Shown: piece by piece, positions 17,034-26,030 of the stretch
Position numbering within the stretch: position 1 is the first letter of the stretch
Layout: each line of letters begins with the position of its first letter
Assembly: GCA_026129185.1 (NCBI GenBank)
Contig: JAHCIO010000018.1
Coordinates: 19,216-83,215, forward strand
Origin: Promineifilum sp019695075
GTDB lineage: Bacteria > Chloroflexota > Anaerolineae > Promineifilales > Promineifilaceae
Length of the DNA: 64,000 nucleotides
Direction: 5' to 3'
Position numbers and translations under genes: made by a program
Notes under the pieces: model-generated
The model's input: only the letters and a program-made list of their open reading frames with translations
Database searches by the model: none
What the model was told of the DNA's origin: nothing

Positions 17034-17105
17034 CGGCCGACCGCCGACCGCCGGCCACTGACCACTGCCCTACTGTTTACTGTCCTACTGTTTACTGACC
17101 ACTCC
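17034..17105. repeat. Dispersed repeat family A
   Basis: Starts at the ATPase stop as TGACGGCCGACCGCCGACC, followed by ACTGACC and CCTACTGTTTACTG units, and ends just before the permease ATG. Confidence 0.8.
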
Positions 17106-17109
17106 CCCC

Positions 17110-17949
17110 ATGTCCTTCCTCCTCGCCCCCCTCCAATATGACTTCATCGTCCGCGCCCTGGTGGCCGCGATCATCGTCGGCGTGGTCTGCTCCGTGCTGG
17201 GCGTCTACATCGTCCTGCGGGGCATGGCCTTCCTGGGCGACGCGATGGCCCACACCATCCTGCCGGGTGTCGTCGCCGCCTACTTCCTGGGCTGGCCGCT
17301 GGCCGTCGGCGCGCTGGTCATGGGCGTGCTGACAGCGCTGGGCATCGGCTTCCTGACGCGGCGGGCGGCGCTGCAAGAGGACACGGCCATCGGCGTCATC
17401 CTCGCCGGCTTCTTTGCCCTGGGCGTGGCCCTGCTCTCGGCCGGGGCCAGTTCGGTCGATCTGGCCCACTTCCTCTTCGGTAACCTGCTCGGCGTCTCCA
17501 GCGGCGACCTGCTCATCACCGCCGCGCTGGGCGGGCTGGTACTGCTGGTCATCTTCCTGTTCTATAAGGAGTTCCTGGTGCTGTCGTTCGACCCGCTGCT
17601 GGCGACGACGCTGCGGCTGCCGACGACCTTCCTCCACTACCTGCTGCTGCTGCTCATCGCCGTGACCATCGTCGTCGCCTTGCAAGTCGTTGGCGTGGCC
17701 CTGATGCTGGCCATTCTGGTGACGCCGGCAGCGGCGGCCTCGTTCGTCACCCACCGGCTGCCGGCGATGATGGCCGTGTCGGCGCTCATCGGCGTCGTCT
17801 CCGGCGTGGCCGGGGTCTACGCGGGCTACTACCTCGACATCGCCTCCGGTCCGGCGGTGGTGCTGGCGGCGACGCTTATCTTCCTGGTCGTGCTGGCCTT
17901 CAGCGCGCTGCGGCGGCGCTCGCCCGCGGCCGAGGGAGCGGCCCCATGA
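17110..17949 (+). CDS. Zn/Mn ABC transporter permease
   Basis: 279 residues with 7-8 membrane segments, ABC-3 family (ZnuB/TroC/MntC). Typical N-terminus with QYDFIVRALVAAIIVGVVCSVLGVY, then RGMAFLGDAMAHTILPGV and, further on, ALMLAILVTPAAAASFVTHRLP. Forms the channel for the metal delivered by the lipoprotein. Its end overlaps the Fur-family start by 4 bp (ATGA). Confidence 0.94.
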   Translation: MSFLLAPLQYDFIVRALVAAIIVGVVCSVLGVYIVLRGMAFLGDAMAHTILPGVVAAYFLGWPLAVGALVMGVLTALGIGFLTRRAALQEDTAIGVILAGFFALGVALLSAGASSVDLAHFLFGNLLGVSSGDLLITAALGGLVLLVIFLFYKEFLVLSFDPLLATTLRLPTTFLHYLLLLLIAVTIVVALQVVGVALMLAILVTPAAAASFVTHRLPAMMAVSALIGVVSGVAGVYAGYYLDIASGPAVVLAATLIFLVVLAFSALRRRSPAAEGAAP

Positions 17950-18374
17950 GCGCCGGCCCGGCCGCGGCGCTGGAACGCGCTCTGCGGGCGCGCGGCTACC
18001 GGCTGACGGCCGCCCGCCAGGCCATCCTCGCCGCCCTGGCCGCCGCCGGCGAGCACCCGACGGCCGACGCGCTGGCCGCCGCCGTTCACCAGGCCGCGCC
18101 CGGCGTTGGCCGCATGACCGTCTACCGCACCCTCGACCTGCTGTGCGACCTGGGCCTGCTGCGGCCGGTCTATCAGGGCACGGGCGCGGCCCATTACGTC
18201 CTGCTGCTCGACGGCCACCACCATCATCTGGTCTGCTCCCGCTGCCGGCGGGTGATCGAATTCGACGACTGCGCCCTGGGCGAGCTGGCCGAGACGGTCG
18301 CGCGGCGCTATGGCTTCGTCGTCGAGGGCCACTTGCTGGAGTTTTATGGGCGCTGCGCGGAGTGCAGGGGGTAG
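17946..18374 (+). CDS. Fur-family metalloregulator (Zur/Fur)
   Basis: 142 residues. N-terminal winged helix (GYRLTAARQAILAALAA, GRMTVYRTLDLLCDLGLL), then HYVLLLDGHHHHLVCSRCRRVIEFDD and a C-terminal CAEC, giving the CxxC...CxxC structural zinc site and His-rich regulatory sites. Position as last gene of the importer operon suggests Zur; a candidate operator overlaps the operon promoter. The final residues Arg-Gly and stop TAG are encoded by the start of repeat family B. Confidence 0.92.
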   Translation: MSAGPAAALERALRARGYRLTAARQAILAALAAAGEHPTADALAAAVHQAAPGVGRMTVYRTLDLLCDLGLLRPVYQGTGAAHYVLLLDGHHHHLVCSRCRRVIEFDDCALGELAETVARRYGFVVEGHLLEFYGRCAECRG

Positions 18375-18441
18375 GGGATAGGGGATAGGGGCTAGGGAAG
18401 AGCGCTCTTCCCTAGCCCCTAATCCCTAGCCCCTAGCCTTG
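18366..18441. repeat. Dispersed repeat family B with perfect palindrome
   Basis: AGGGGGTAGGGGATAGGGG units lead into a perfect 34-bp palindrome (18387-18420, arm AGGGGCTAGGGAAGAGC), then CCCTAGCCCC units. It contains the Fur stop codon and could serve as its terminator. Other copies lie at 28411, 37674, 41357 and 42613. Confidence 0.88.
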
Positions 18442-18461
18442 GCCACCAAAGGCGAACGCAG

Positions 18462-18467
18462 TACAAT
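18462..18467 (+). promoter_or_regulatory. -10 box of a probable leaderless transcript
   Basis: TACAAT followed by 6 nt and ATG 18474; no ribosome site. Confidence 0.6.
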
Positions 18468-18473
18468 ACCCTC

Positions 18474-20267
18474 ATGGCGGCGACGACGATCGGGCGCTAT
18501 GTGCTGCGGGAGGAGATCGGCCAGGGGGGTATGGCCACGGTCTACCGCGCGTTTGACCCCCATTTCCAGCGCGACGTGGCCATCAAGGTCCTGCCGCTGC
18601 ACTTCCTCCACGATCCCCGCTTCCGCGCCCGCTTCGAGCGCGAGGCGCGCATCGTCGCCGGGTTGCAACACCCGGCCATCGTGCCCGTCTACGACTTCGG
18701 CGAGGACAACGGCCAGCCCTACCTGGTCATGTCGCTGATGAGCGGCGGCTCGCTGGAAGACCGCCTGCGCCAGGGGCCGATGCCGCTGGTGGAGACGGAG
18801 CGCATCATCGGCCGCCTGGCCCCCGCCCTCGACGCCGCCCACCAGCGCGGCGTCATCCACCGCGACCTGAAGCCGGCCAACATCCTCTTCGACCAGTGGA
18901 ACGAGCCGTACCTGACCGACTTCGGCATCGTCAAACTGACCCAGGGCAGCAGCGGCGACTCGGCCTCGCTGACCACCGTCGGCGGCATCATTGGCACGCC
19001 CGCCTACATGAGTCCAGAGCAGGTGCAGGGCGGGGCCATCGACGGCCGCAGCGACATCTACTCGCTGGGCATCATCCTGTTCCAGATGCTCAGCGGCCGG
19101 CTGCCCTACGACGCCACCACGCCCATCGGCCTGGCCTTCAAGCACGTCTCCGAGCCGATCCCCAGCATCCAGGCGATGGGCAACGTGCGCTTGCCGGCCG
19201 AGTTCCAGACCATCGTCAATCACGCCATGGCCAAGCTGCCCGACGACCGCTACCCGACGGCCGTGGCCCTGGCCCGCGACCTGACGCGCGTCGTCCACGG
19301 CTCCGGCCCGCGGCCGACGGTCGTCATTCCGCCCACGCCCGGCGGGGTGGCGGCCACGCAGCGCGTCGAAGGCCCGCCCAGCGCGCCGCAGATGTCGGCT
19401 GGCGGCCCGCCCGCCTACCCGTCCGGCAGCCCGTCGGGCTGGTCGGCCGTGCCGCCACAGGCCGCCGCGCCGACCTCGCGCATCGAGCCGCCTCTGCCCG
19501 TTGCCCCGGCGGCGCGGGCCGAACGGCGTGGGCCGCCGCTGTGGCTCTTCGGCCTGCTGGCGCTGCTGCTGGTTGGCGGCGGCGCGGCGGTGTTCCTGTT
19601 ACTGAGCAACGGCGGCAACGACGAGGACGTGACGCCGACGGTCGTCGGCGTCGCCCCGGCGTTTACGGCCAGCCCCACGACAACGACGACGGCCGAAGCC
19701 ACGGCGGCCATTGCCGAGGCGACAGCCGCCGGCTCGCCCGCGGCCGAAGGCTCGCCCACACCCCGCCCGCTGAAGACGGCCGTCACGCCGCTGGCCCCGC
19801 AGGGCACGGCGGCGGTGCGCGTGGTGGCGGCGACCGACGTGCGCGCCGGGCCGGGCGAGACCTTCCCGGTCGTCGCCCCCATCGCCGCGGGCGCGGAACT
19901 GCGGGCCATCGGCCGGACGGCCGACAACGCCTGGTTCAACGTGCTGCTGCCGGATGACACACGGGGCTGGCTGCCGGCGGCGGCCGTCGAGGCGATCGAT
20001 CCCGCGGCGCTGGCGGCCGTGCCCGTCGCCGCCACCCTTCCGCCCTCGCCGACGGCCACAGCCACGGCGACGGCCACGATCCCGCTGCCCACGTCTACGC
20101 GCCGCCCGACCACGCCGACGCTGCCCCCGCCGACGGCCACCCAACTGCCGCCGACGCAACCGCCGCCCGCGACCGAGCCGCCGCAGCCAACCGACGAGCC
20201 GGAACCCCCGACCGAGGAGCCGCCAACGCCCGTGCCGCCGGAGGAGCCGCCGACGCCGGTGCCGTAG
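18474..20267 (+). CDS. Membrane Ser/Thr protein kinase with SH3-like extracellular domain
   Basis: 597 residues. PknB-type kinase domain (about 8-275): glycine loop IGQGGMATVY, catalytic K38 (VAIKVLP), HRDLKPAN with D131, DFG motif, GTPAYMSPEQ activation-segment end and DGRSDIYSLGI. Then a Pro-rich juxtamembrane linker, one membrane segment (WLFGLLALLLVGGGAAVFLLL), a Thr-rich linker, a bacterial SH3-like domain (TDVRAGPGETFPVV...GWLPAA) and a Pro/Thr-rich tail. The SH3-like module probably senses the cell wall or a ligand. A leaderless-type start precedes it; the NHL lipoprotein follows 21 bp after its stop. Confidence 0.93.
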   Translation: MAATTIGRYVLREEIGQGGMATVYRAFDPHFQRDVAIKVLPLHFLHDPRFRARFEREARIVAGLQHPAIVPVYDFGEDNGQPYLVMSLMSGGSLEDRLRQGPMPLVETERIIGRLAPALDAAHQRGVIHRDLKPANILFDQWNEPYLTDFGIVKLTQGSSGDSASLTTVGGIIGTPAYMSPEQVQGGAIDGRSDIYSLGIILFQMLSGRLPYDATTPIGLAFKHVSEPIPSIQAMGNVRLPAEFQTIVNHAMAKLPDDRYPTAVALARDLTRVVHGSGPRPTVVIPPTPGGVAATQRVEGPPSAPQMSAGGPPAYPSGSPSGWSAVPPQAAAPTSRIEPPLPVAPAARAERRGPPLWLFGLLALLLVGGGAAVFLLLSNGGNDEDVTPTVVGVAPAFTASPTTTTTAEATAAIAEATAAGSPAAEGSPTPRPLKTAVTPLAPQGTAAVRVVAATDVRAGPGETFPVVAPIAAGAELRAIGRTADNAWFNVLLPDDTRGWLPAAAVEAIDPAALAAVPVAATLPPSPTATATATATIPLPTSTRRPTTPTLPPPTATQLPPTQPPPATEPPQPTDEPEPPTEEPPTPVPPEEPPTPVP

Positions 20268-20288
20268 GCCAAGCCTTTTGGACGCATC

Positions 20289-22205
20289 ATGATCACGAAA
20301 AAGCAGAGCAGCGTGACCATCTGGGTTGGGCTGCCGGGCGTTGCCGCGCTGGTGATTCTGGCGGTTGGGACATTCCTGGCGTCTTGTGGACGCAATGGTG
20401 GTGAGCAAGCCAGCGATCAATCCGCGTCGCCTACCGCAGCCGTAGTTCTAAACGCCGCGGGCGTAGCCGCAACAGCGCCGGCTGGAACCACCATTTCAGT
20501 TGCCAGGACGACCGTAGGCGATGGACACATCTTCGATCCGCGCGGCATTGCCGTAGATGCCCAGGGTCATTTCTACGTCGTTGACGCCGACAACAACCGG
20601 GTGCAGAAGTTCACCGCCGATGGCGTCTTCCTAACGCAATGGGGCGGCCAGGGTAGCGGCGAGGGGCAGTTCAATTCACCGGCGGGCATCGCCGTATCTG
20701 GCGACGGGACGGTTTACGTGACCGATGTGGTCAACTACCGCATCCAGCGGTTCACCGCCGACGGGGCTTTCCTGAACCAGTGGGGTCGCGCAGGTACTGG
20801 CGAGGGGCAATTCTATTCACCGGTGGGTATTGCTGTTGCTGGCGACGGGACGGTCTATGTAGTGGACGCGGACAACTATCGCGTCCAGCAGTTCACCGCT
20901 GCTGGGGCCTTCCTGAACCAGTGGGGCAGCTGGGGTAGTGGCGAGGGGGAGTTCAAAAGTCCGACAGGCGTCACCGTAGCCGGCGACGGGACGGTCTATG
21001 TGCTGGAAGTGGATCGCATTCAGCACTTCGCCGCCGATGGAGCCTTCCTGAACCAGTGGGGCAGCCTGGGCAGCGGCGAGGGACAGATCCAGTACCCGGA
21101 TGGCCTCGCCGTGGCCAGCGACGGGACAGTCTATGTGGCGGACACGAGCAATAATCGTGTCCAGCAGATCTCTGCCAACGGAGATTTTCTGAACCAGTGG
21201 GGGGGCTGGGGCAATGGCGCGGGGCAGTTCATAAGGCCGACCGGCATCACCGTAGCCAGCGACGGAACGGTCTATGTGACGGATTTGTCACGCGTTCAGC
21301 GGTTCAGCGCCGACGGGGAATTCCTTGATGGATGGGGATCCTCAGGCAATGGGCTTGGCGAGTTTACCTATCCGGTGGACGTGGCTGTGGCTGGCGACGG
21401 AACGGTCTATGTGGTGGACATGGGTAATAACCGTATCCAGCACTTCACTTCCGGCGGCGTCTTTCTGAACTATTGGGGTAGGGATGTCACAAGCGAGGGG
21501 CGATTCCCTGGGCAAGAGGGCATCGCTGTCGCTGACGATGGGACAGTCTATGTAGTGGACGTGGACAACCATCTCATCCAGCAGTTCACGGCTGACGGGA
21601 CCTTCATAAACCAGTGGGGCGGCGAGGGGAGTGGGGAGGGGCAGTTCAACCGCCCGGCGGGCCTTGCCGTGGCCAGCGACGGGACGCTATACGTGGCGGA
21701 CTCTTGGAACCATCGCGTCCAACAGTTCAATGCCCCTGAGGAGTTTGTGATCCGATTGGGCAGCTGGGGCAGTGCCGGCACTGACGAGGGGCAGTTGCGA
21801 TTCCCGGAAGGCATCGCCGTGGCCGGCGATGAGACGGTCTATGTGGCGGACTCTTGGAACAATCGCGTCCAGCACTTCACCTCTGATGGAGGCTTTTTGC
21901 GCCAATGGGGCAGCTGGGGCAGTAGTGATGGGCAGTTCTTGGGACCGCAGGGCATTGCTGTGACTGGCGGCGGAACGGTTTATGTGGTGGACAAGTACAA
22001 CTATCGCATCCAGCATTTCACCGCCAGTGGGGAGTTCCTGAACGCCTGGGGCGGCAAGGGCAGCGGCGAAGGGCAGTTCAATGAGCCAGTGGGCATCGCC
22101 GTGGGTAGCGACGGCACGGTCTACGTGGCCGACACGGGCAACCATCGCATCCAGCTCTTCACCCCCGACGGCGAGTTCATCGCCTGGTGGGGGCGCGAAG
22201 ACTAA
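20289..22205 (+). CDS. NHL-repeat beta-propeller lipoprotein
   Basis: 638 residues. Signal sequence ending in lipobox FLASC (Cys33). After a Thr/Ala-rich linker come 12 NHL repeats of about 46 residues, each with a GIAVAGDGTVYVVD-like core, then NNRIQ and QWG; 12 repeats fit two six-bladed propellers. NHL propellers bind proteins or polysaccharides. Repeats are very similar at DNA level, pointing to recent internal duplication, and the gene is less GC-rich than the kinase. Adjacent to the membrane kinase, so a functional link is possible but unproven. Confidence 0.9.
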   Translation: MITKKQSSVTIWVGLPGVAALVILAVGTFLASCGRNGGEQASDQSASPTAAVVLNAAGVAATAPAGTTISVARTTVGDGHIFDPRGIAVDAQGHFYVVDADNNRVQKFTADGVFLTQWGGQGSGEGQFNSPAGIAVSGDGTVYVTDVVNYRIQRFTADGAFLNQWGRAGTGEGQFYSPVGIAVAGDGTVYVVDADNYRVQQFTAAGAFLNQWGSWGSGEGEFKSPTGVTVAGDGTVYVLEVDRIQHFAADGAFLNQWGSLGSGEGQIQYPDGLAVASDGTVYVADTSNNRVQQISANGDFLNQWGGWGNGAGQFIRPTGITVASDGTVYVTDLSRVQRFSADGEFLDGWGSSGNGLGEFTYPVDVAVAGDGTVYVVDMGNNRIQHFTSGGVFLNYWGRDVTSEGRFPGQEGIAVADDGTVYVVDVDNHLIQQFTADGTFINQWGGEGSGEGQFNRPAGLAVASDGTLYVADSWNHRVQQFNAPEEFVIRLGSWGSAGTDEGQLRFPEGIAVAGDETVYVADSWNNRVQHFTSDGGFLRQWGSWGSSDGQFLGPQGIAVTGGGTVYVVDKYNYRIQHFTASGEFLNAWGGKGSGEGQFNEPVGIAVGSDGTVYVADTGNHRIQLFTPDGEFIAWWGRED

Positions 22206-22236
22206 ACGGTTGAACGAAAATTCCGCTGTCCTCTGC

Positions 22237-22242
22237 TATAAT
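22237..22242 (+). promoter_or_regulatory. -10 box of a probable leaderless transcript
   Basis: TATAAT followed by 6 nt and ATG 22249. Confidence 0.65.
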
Positions 22243-22248
22243 AGCCCT

Positions 22249-22473
22249 ATGTCGATGGACACGACCCAAGCCGTACGCATCAAAACAGTTGTCGCGCAGG
22301 ATGGCGTTATCCACCTGTTTGGCCCGTTTCGCGCCGGCGAAACCGTGGAAGTCATCGTTCTGAACGAGCCGGCCCCGGCCGAAGAAGAACGCTACCCATT
22401 GCGTGGCTCTCCTTACACATATGTTGATCCCTTTGCCGGCGTAGCTGATGATGAGTGGGATGCCCTTAAATGA
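22249..22473 (+). CDS. VapB-like antitoxin
   Basis: 74 residues: MSMDTTQAVRIKTVVAQDGV opens a short AbrB-like beta segment (TVVAQDGVIHLFGPFRAGETVEVIVL), followed by an acidic, toxin-wrapping tail (PFAGVADDEWDALK). Its stop overlaps the ATG of a PIN-domain frame (ATGA), the normal antitoxin-toxin arrangement. It has a leaderless-type promoter. The partner toxin is interrupted, so it would now be an orphan. Confidence 0.7.
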   Translation: MSMDTTQAVRIKTVVAQDGVIHLFGPFRAGETVEVIVLNEPAPAEEERYPLRGSPYTYVDPFAGVADDEWDALK

Positions 22474-22862
22474 TCGTGCTGGACACACACATCTGGGTCT
22501 GGTGGGTTCAGGGGGATGAGAGACTCACCACAACATAGCGGCAGACGATTGAGGAGAATGAATCAGCTACATTAGGAGTCAGTGCCATTTCCTGTTGGGA
22601 AGTGGCCAAATTAGTGGAACGTGGTCGCCTCAACCTGCCTGTGCCTCTGGCCCAGTGGTTTACGCAAGCACTCAGCTATCCGGGAATACAGTTGTTGCCC
22701 ATCACCCCGGCGATTGCGATTGCCTCGACGACACTGCCAGGTTCATTCCATCGCGACCCGGCCGATCAGCTGATCGTGGCCACGGCCCGAACCTGCCAGT
22801 GCCGTCTCGTGACCGCCGACGAACGGATTCTTGCTTATACGCATGTAGATACAGTCGCCTAA
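22470..22862 (+). pseudogene. PIN-domain (VapC-like) toxin interrupted by a TAG codon
   Basis: The frame reads MIVLDTHIWVWWVQGDERL, then TAG at codon 23 (22536-22538), then 107 more in-frame codons to TAA at 22862. All four PIN acidic residues remain recognisable: D5, Glu in CWEVAKL, Asp in DPADQLIVATA and Asp in LVTADERI. One substitution is therefore the only visible lesion. Product would be a ribonuclease targeting RNA. A sequencing error cannot be excluded. Confidence 0.8.
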
Positions 22863-22866
22863 GCTA

Positions 22867-22904
22867 CTAGAAACCGAGTTTCTCAGAAGAAACTCGGTTT
22901 CTAG
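22867..22904. repeat. Double palindrome with CAGA linker
   Basis: Perfect 17-bp stem: CTAGAAACCGAGTTTCT, linker CAGA, then the inverted copy. Lies between the convergent PIN pseudogene and pepF-like gene, leaving 1-4 bp on either side. It may act as a bidirectional terminator. Confidence 0.88.
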
Positions 22905-22905
22905 A

Positions 22906-24711
22906 CTAATTCACCAACGCATCCAACCGCTCGATCAAGTCCTCCAGCACCCCAAACGCCGTCTCCACCGGCGCGGGCGTGGCCAGATCGACGCCGGCGT
23001 CGCGTAGGGCGTCCAGTGGGTAGCGCGAGCCGCCGGCCTTCAGGAAGCCCAAATACGCCTCGGCCGCCGCCGGCCCGCCGCTCAGCACCCGCTGCGCCAG
23101 GGCGTTGGCTCCGCTGATGCCCGTGGCGTACTGGAAGACGTAGTAGTCGGCGTAGAGGTGGCCAAACGTCGCCCAGCGGATGCCGTCGCGCGGCCGGTCG
23201 AGCACGGCGGCGTCGCCGTAGCTCGCGGCGAACAGGTCGGCCAGATAGTCGTTCATCGCGTCGGCCGTCAGCCCCTCGCCCCGCTCCACGCGCCGGTGCA
23301 TCTCCAGCTCGAACATGGCCAGCGTCGGCATGATCAGGAAGTAGCGGTGGAAGTTGGCCATCGCTTCCTCGATGACGCCGATCTTCAGGTCGCGGTCGAT
23401 GTCCTGATCGAGCAAGTAGGCGCGCAGCATGGCCTGGTTGAAGTTGGAGGCCACCTCGGCGGCGAAGAGGGAGTAGTTGGCGTAGATGTGGGGCTGATTC
23501 TCCCACGTGAACCAGGAGTGCATCGAGTGGCCCAGTTCGTGGGCCAGCGTGCCCATGCTCAGCGGGCTATCGTCGTAGCTCATGACGATGAACGGGTGCA
23601 TCCCCTGGCAGCCGGCCGAGAACGCGCCGGCCGTCTTGCCCTGGTTGGGGTAGACATCGACCCAGCGCTCCTCCAGGCAGCCGCGCCGCAGCGTGTGGGT
23701 GTACTCCTCGCCCAGCGGGGCCAGCGCCGCCGTGATCCACTCGACGGCCTGCTCATAGGGCACGCGCGCCGGCTGGTTGGTCAGCGGGGCCCAGATGTCA
23801 TAGGTGTAGAGCTTGTCCACGCCCAACGCCCGGCGGCGCACGTCCCAATAGCGCTGCCAGACGCCGCGATGACGGCTGAAGGTGTCGATGAGGTTGTGGA
23901 AGACCTCTTCGGGGATGTTGTCGCCGTAGAGGGCCATCGCCAGCGTGGACGGGTAGCGGCGGACGCGCATCTGCAAGACGTTCTGCTTGATCGACGCGGC
24001 CAGGTTGGCGGCCAGGGTGTTGCGGTAGGCGTAGTGCTGGTCGTGGTAGCTCTCCCAGGCGGAGCGACGCAGCGTGCGGTCGGCCGAACTGCGCAGGCCG
24101 TCGATGCTGCTGGGGCTGACGGGGTAGCTGTTGCCGGCGCTATCGACCGCCGGGGCATACTGGAAATCGCTGTCGGTCAGCTTGGAGTGGACGTCCGACG
24201 GCCCCTGGAAGGCGTCGGCGGCCAGGCCCATGACTTCCTCCACTTCGGGCGAACGGACGTGATCCTGGCGGCGGAAGAGGGTGTCGAAGTAGTGGTCGTA
24301 GACGGCCAGCCGCGGCTCGGCGGCCAGCCACGCGTTCAGCTGCTCGCGGCCGATGGCCAGCAGCTCCGGCTCCACGAACGACAGCGCGCCCATCAGCCGG
24401 CCGAGCACGCCCATACCGCGGCCGACGCGGGCCGTGGCCGCCTGGTCGGTTGTCTCCACCGCCTGGCCCATGTAGGCGTAGACGATAACCATCTCGGCGC
24501 GCTGGCTGAGCTTATCGCGCTCGCGCAAGGCGGCCAGCAGTTCCTTCGGGCCGGACGACAGGCTACCCTGGCGGGCGGCGAAGCGATCGACCTCGGCGCT
24601 CAGCGCCTCCAGATCGGCCGCCCACGCGTCGGGGTCGGTATAGACGCTGGCGTCGTTCCAGGTGTGGCGGGGGTCGATCTCGTTGCGGGTGGGGAGGTGG
24701 GTAACGGCCAT
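22906..24711 (-). CDS. pepF: Oligoendopeptidase F (M3 family)
   Basis: 601 residues, normal length. Zinc metallopeptidase cleaving oligopeptides in the cytoplasm. Motif HELGHSMHSWF with H391, E392 and H395, then the downstream Glu ligand region AEVASNFNQAML. N-terminus ITPRHTWNDASVY-like (IDPRHTWNDASVYTDPDAW) and substrate-binding HPFIVMSYDDSPLSMGTLAHE are typical. Start ATG 24711 with AGGAG upstream. Confidence 0.95.
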   Translation of the reverse strand: MAVTHLPTRNEIDPRHTWNDASVYTDPDAWAADLEALSAEVDRFAARQGSLSSGPKELLAALRERDKLSQRAEMVIVYAYMGQAVETTDQAATARVGRGMGVLGRLMGALSFVEPELLAIGREQLNAWLAAEPRLAVYDHYFDTLFRRQDHVRSPEVEEVMGLAADAFQGPSDVHSKLTDSDFQYAPAVDSAGNSYPVSPSSIDGLRSSADRTLRRSAWESYHDQHYAYRNTLAANLAASIKQNVLQMRVRRYPSTLAMALYGDNIPEEVFHNLIDTFSRHRGVWQRYWDVRRRALGVDKLYTYDIWAPLTNQPARVPYEQAVEWITAALAPLGEEYTHTLRRGCLEERWVDVYPNQGKTAGAFSAGCQGMHPFIVMSYDDSPLSMGTLAHELGHSMHSWFTWENQPHIYANYSLFAAEVASNFNQAMLRAYLLDQDIDRDLKIGVIEEAMANFHRYFLIMPTLAMFELEMHRRVERGEGLTADAMNDYLADLFAASYGDAAVLDRPRDGIRWATFGHLYADYYVFQYATGISGANALAQRVLSGGPAAAEAYLGFLKAGGSRYPLDALRDAGVDLATPAPVETAFGVLEDLIERLDALVN

Positions 24712-24835
24712 TGGGGGGCAACTCCTTATAGGTGATGTGCGAGGGATCGTAGCGCGCGATGGGGTTTTGGCAAGAGGGGCTTCTCTCCTAACCGACAAAT
24801 GCTTTAATATCGTGCGGCCTGCGGCTCAGCTTTTC

Positions 24836-26011
24836 TTACGCCGGATCGATCCATCGCAACTCCGGTTGCCGCGCCGGCACGTAGTCGCGGTCTTTCCACG
24901 GCGTGAAGCGCAGGAACAGGCGCATCAGTGACCAGCCAACGCGAACGACGATGGGGTAGTTGAGCAGGTAGGCCAGCCGCGCCAGTTGCGTGCGGATGTG
25001 GAGTTGCTTGAACAGCGGATGGGCCAGCAGCCGCTCGCGGTAGCCGGCGAAGCTGAAGTCGTCGCGGGTGAAGGCGTCGATGATGGCGTCGGCGGCCGGC
25101 TCGCCGTAGCCCAGGGCGAAGGAGATGCCCTCGCCCATCAGCGGGTCGGCCCCGGCGGCGTCGCCCACCAGGATGACGCGCGGCTGCGCGAAGCGGCCGT
25201 CGCTGCTCCACCAGCGGATGGGGTGGCCCTTTAGCTCGTAGTCGTCCAGGTCGCGCCCGCGCTCGGCCATCGACTCGCCCAGGACTTCCTTGAGGTCGGC
25301 CTTCGGCTTGCGCGGCACCGCGCGGCTGTCGAAGACGCCGCGGTTCATGTAGGGTTGCCCCTTGACGTAGCTGGGGAAGTCCCAGTAGTAGCCTTGCAGG
25401 TCGTCGTCCATCGGCGTGAAGTCAAAGACGGCAATGCCATCGTGGAACTCCGGCAGACTGTTCGGGTCTTCGGGCGTCAGCACCTCCACCAGCCGGGCCA
25501 CGCGCGAATCGTCCTCCCACTTCAGCTTGCGGCGCACGAAGCTGCGCGAGCCGTCGGCGGCGACGAGGACTTTGGCGTGGAAGACGGCCCGCTCGGTGAC
25601 GACCTCGACGTACTCCTCGTGCGGCGTTATGGCGGTGACGCCCTCGCCCTGGCGCACGGTCACGCCCAGTTGCTCGGCCGTCTTCACCAGCCAGTGGTCG
25701 AACTCGTCGCGGCGGACGATGCGAAAGACGGGATTGCCGTAGAACGAGTAGCTCTTGTTGCGGTAGAGCAGGCGTACCTCGTTGACCGGGAAGTTGCGCG
25801 GCTCCAGGGCCAGGCCCAGGTTGGCCAGGATGTTCTGGCCGATGTGGGTCAGGCCGCCGCCGCAAAGCTTCTCGCGGGGGTGGACGGCCTTATCGACGAC
25901 GACGACGCGCCCGGCCCAGGCCGGGTCGCGCCGCACCAGGTGCAGGGCGGTGGAGATGCCGGACGGGCCGGAGCCGACGATGAGAACGTCTACAAGTTCG
26001 GGTGCGGACAT
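24836..26011 (-). CDS. FAD-dependent oxidoreductase, geranylgeranyl reductase family
   Basis: 391 residues. Dinucleotide-binding GSGPSGISTALHL at the N-terminus, KLCGGGLT (typical of geranylgeranyl reductases), ADGSRSFVRRKL and the second FAD motif VILVGDAAGADPLMGEGI. Probably reduces isoprenoid or related double bonds in lipid or pigment synthesis; the substrate is unknown. A C-terminal region with hydrophobic helices could contact the membrane. It lies 19 bp downstream of the amidase gene on the same strand. Confidence 0.85.
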   Translation of the reverse strand: MSAPELVDVLIVGSGPSGISTALHLVRRDPAWAGRVVVVDKAVHPREKLCGGGLTHIGQNILANLGLALEPRNFPVNEVRLLYRNKSYSFYGNPVFRIVRRDEFDHWLVKTAEQLGVTVRQGEGVTAITPHEEYVEVVTERAVFHAKVLVAADGSRSFVRRKLKWEDDSRVARLVEVLTPEDPNSLPEFHDGIAVFDFTPMDDDLQGYYWDFPSYVKGQPYMNRGVFDSRAVPRKPKADLKEVLGESMAERGRDLDDYELKGHPIRWWSSDGRFAQPRVILVGDAAGADPLMGEGISFALGYGEPAADAIIDAFTRDDFSFAGYRERLLAHPLFKQLHIRTQLARLAYLLNYPIVVRVGWSLMRLFLRFTPWKDRDYVPARQPELRWIDPA

Positions 26012-26030
26012 AGGCGACTGCGTGGCCCTC

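Noticed and set aside
23158..24735. 525-codon plus-strand open frame
   Set aside because: Antisense to pepF, whose HExxH and other motifs are intact; the composition is typical of a shadow frame.
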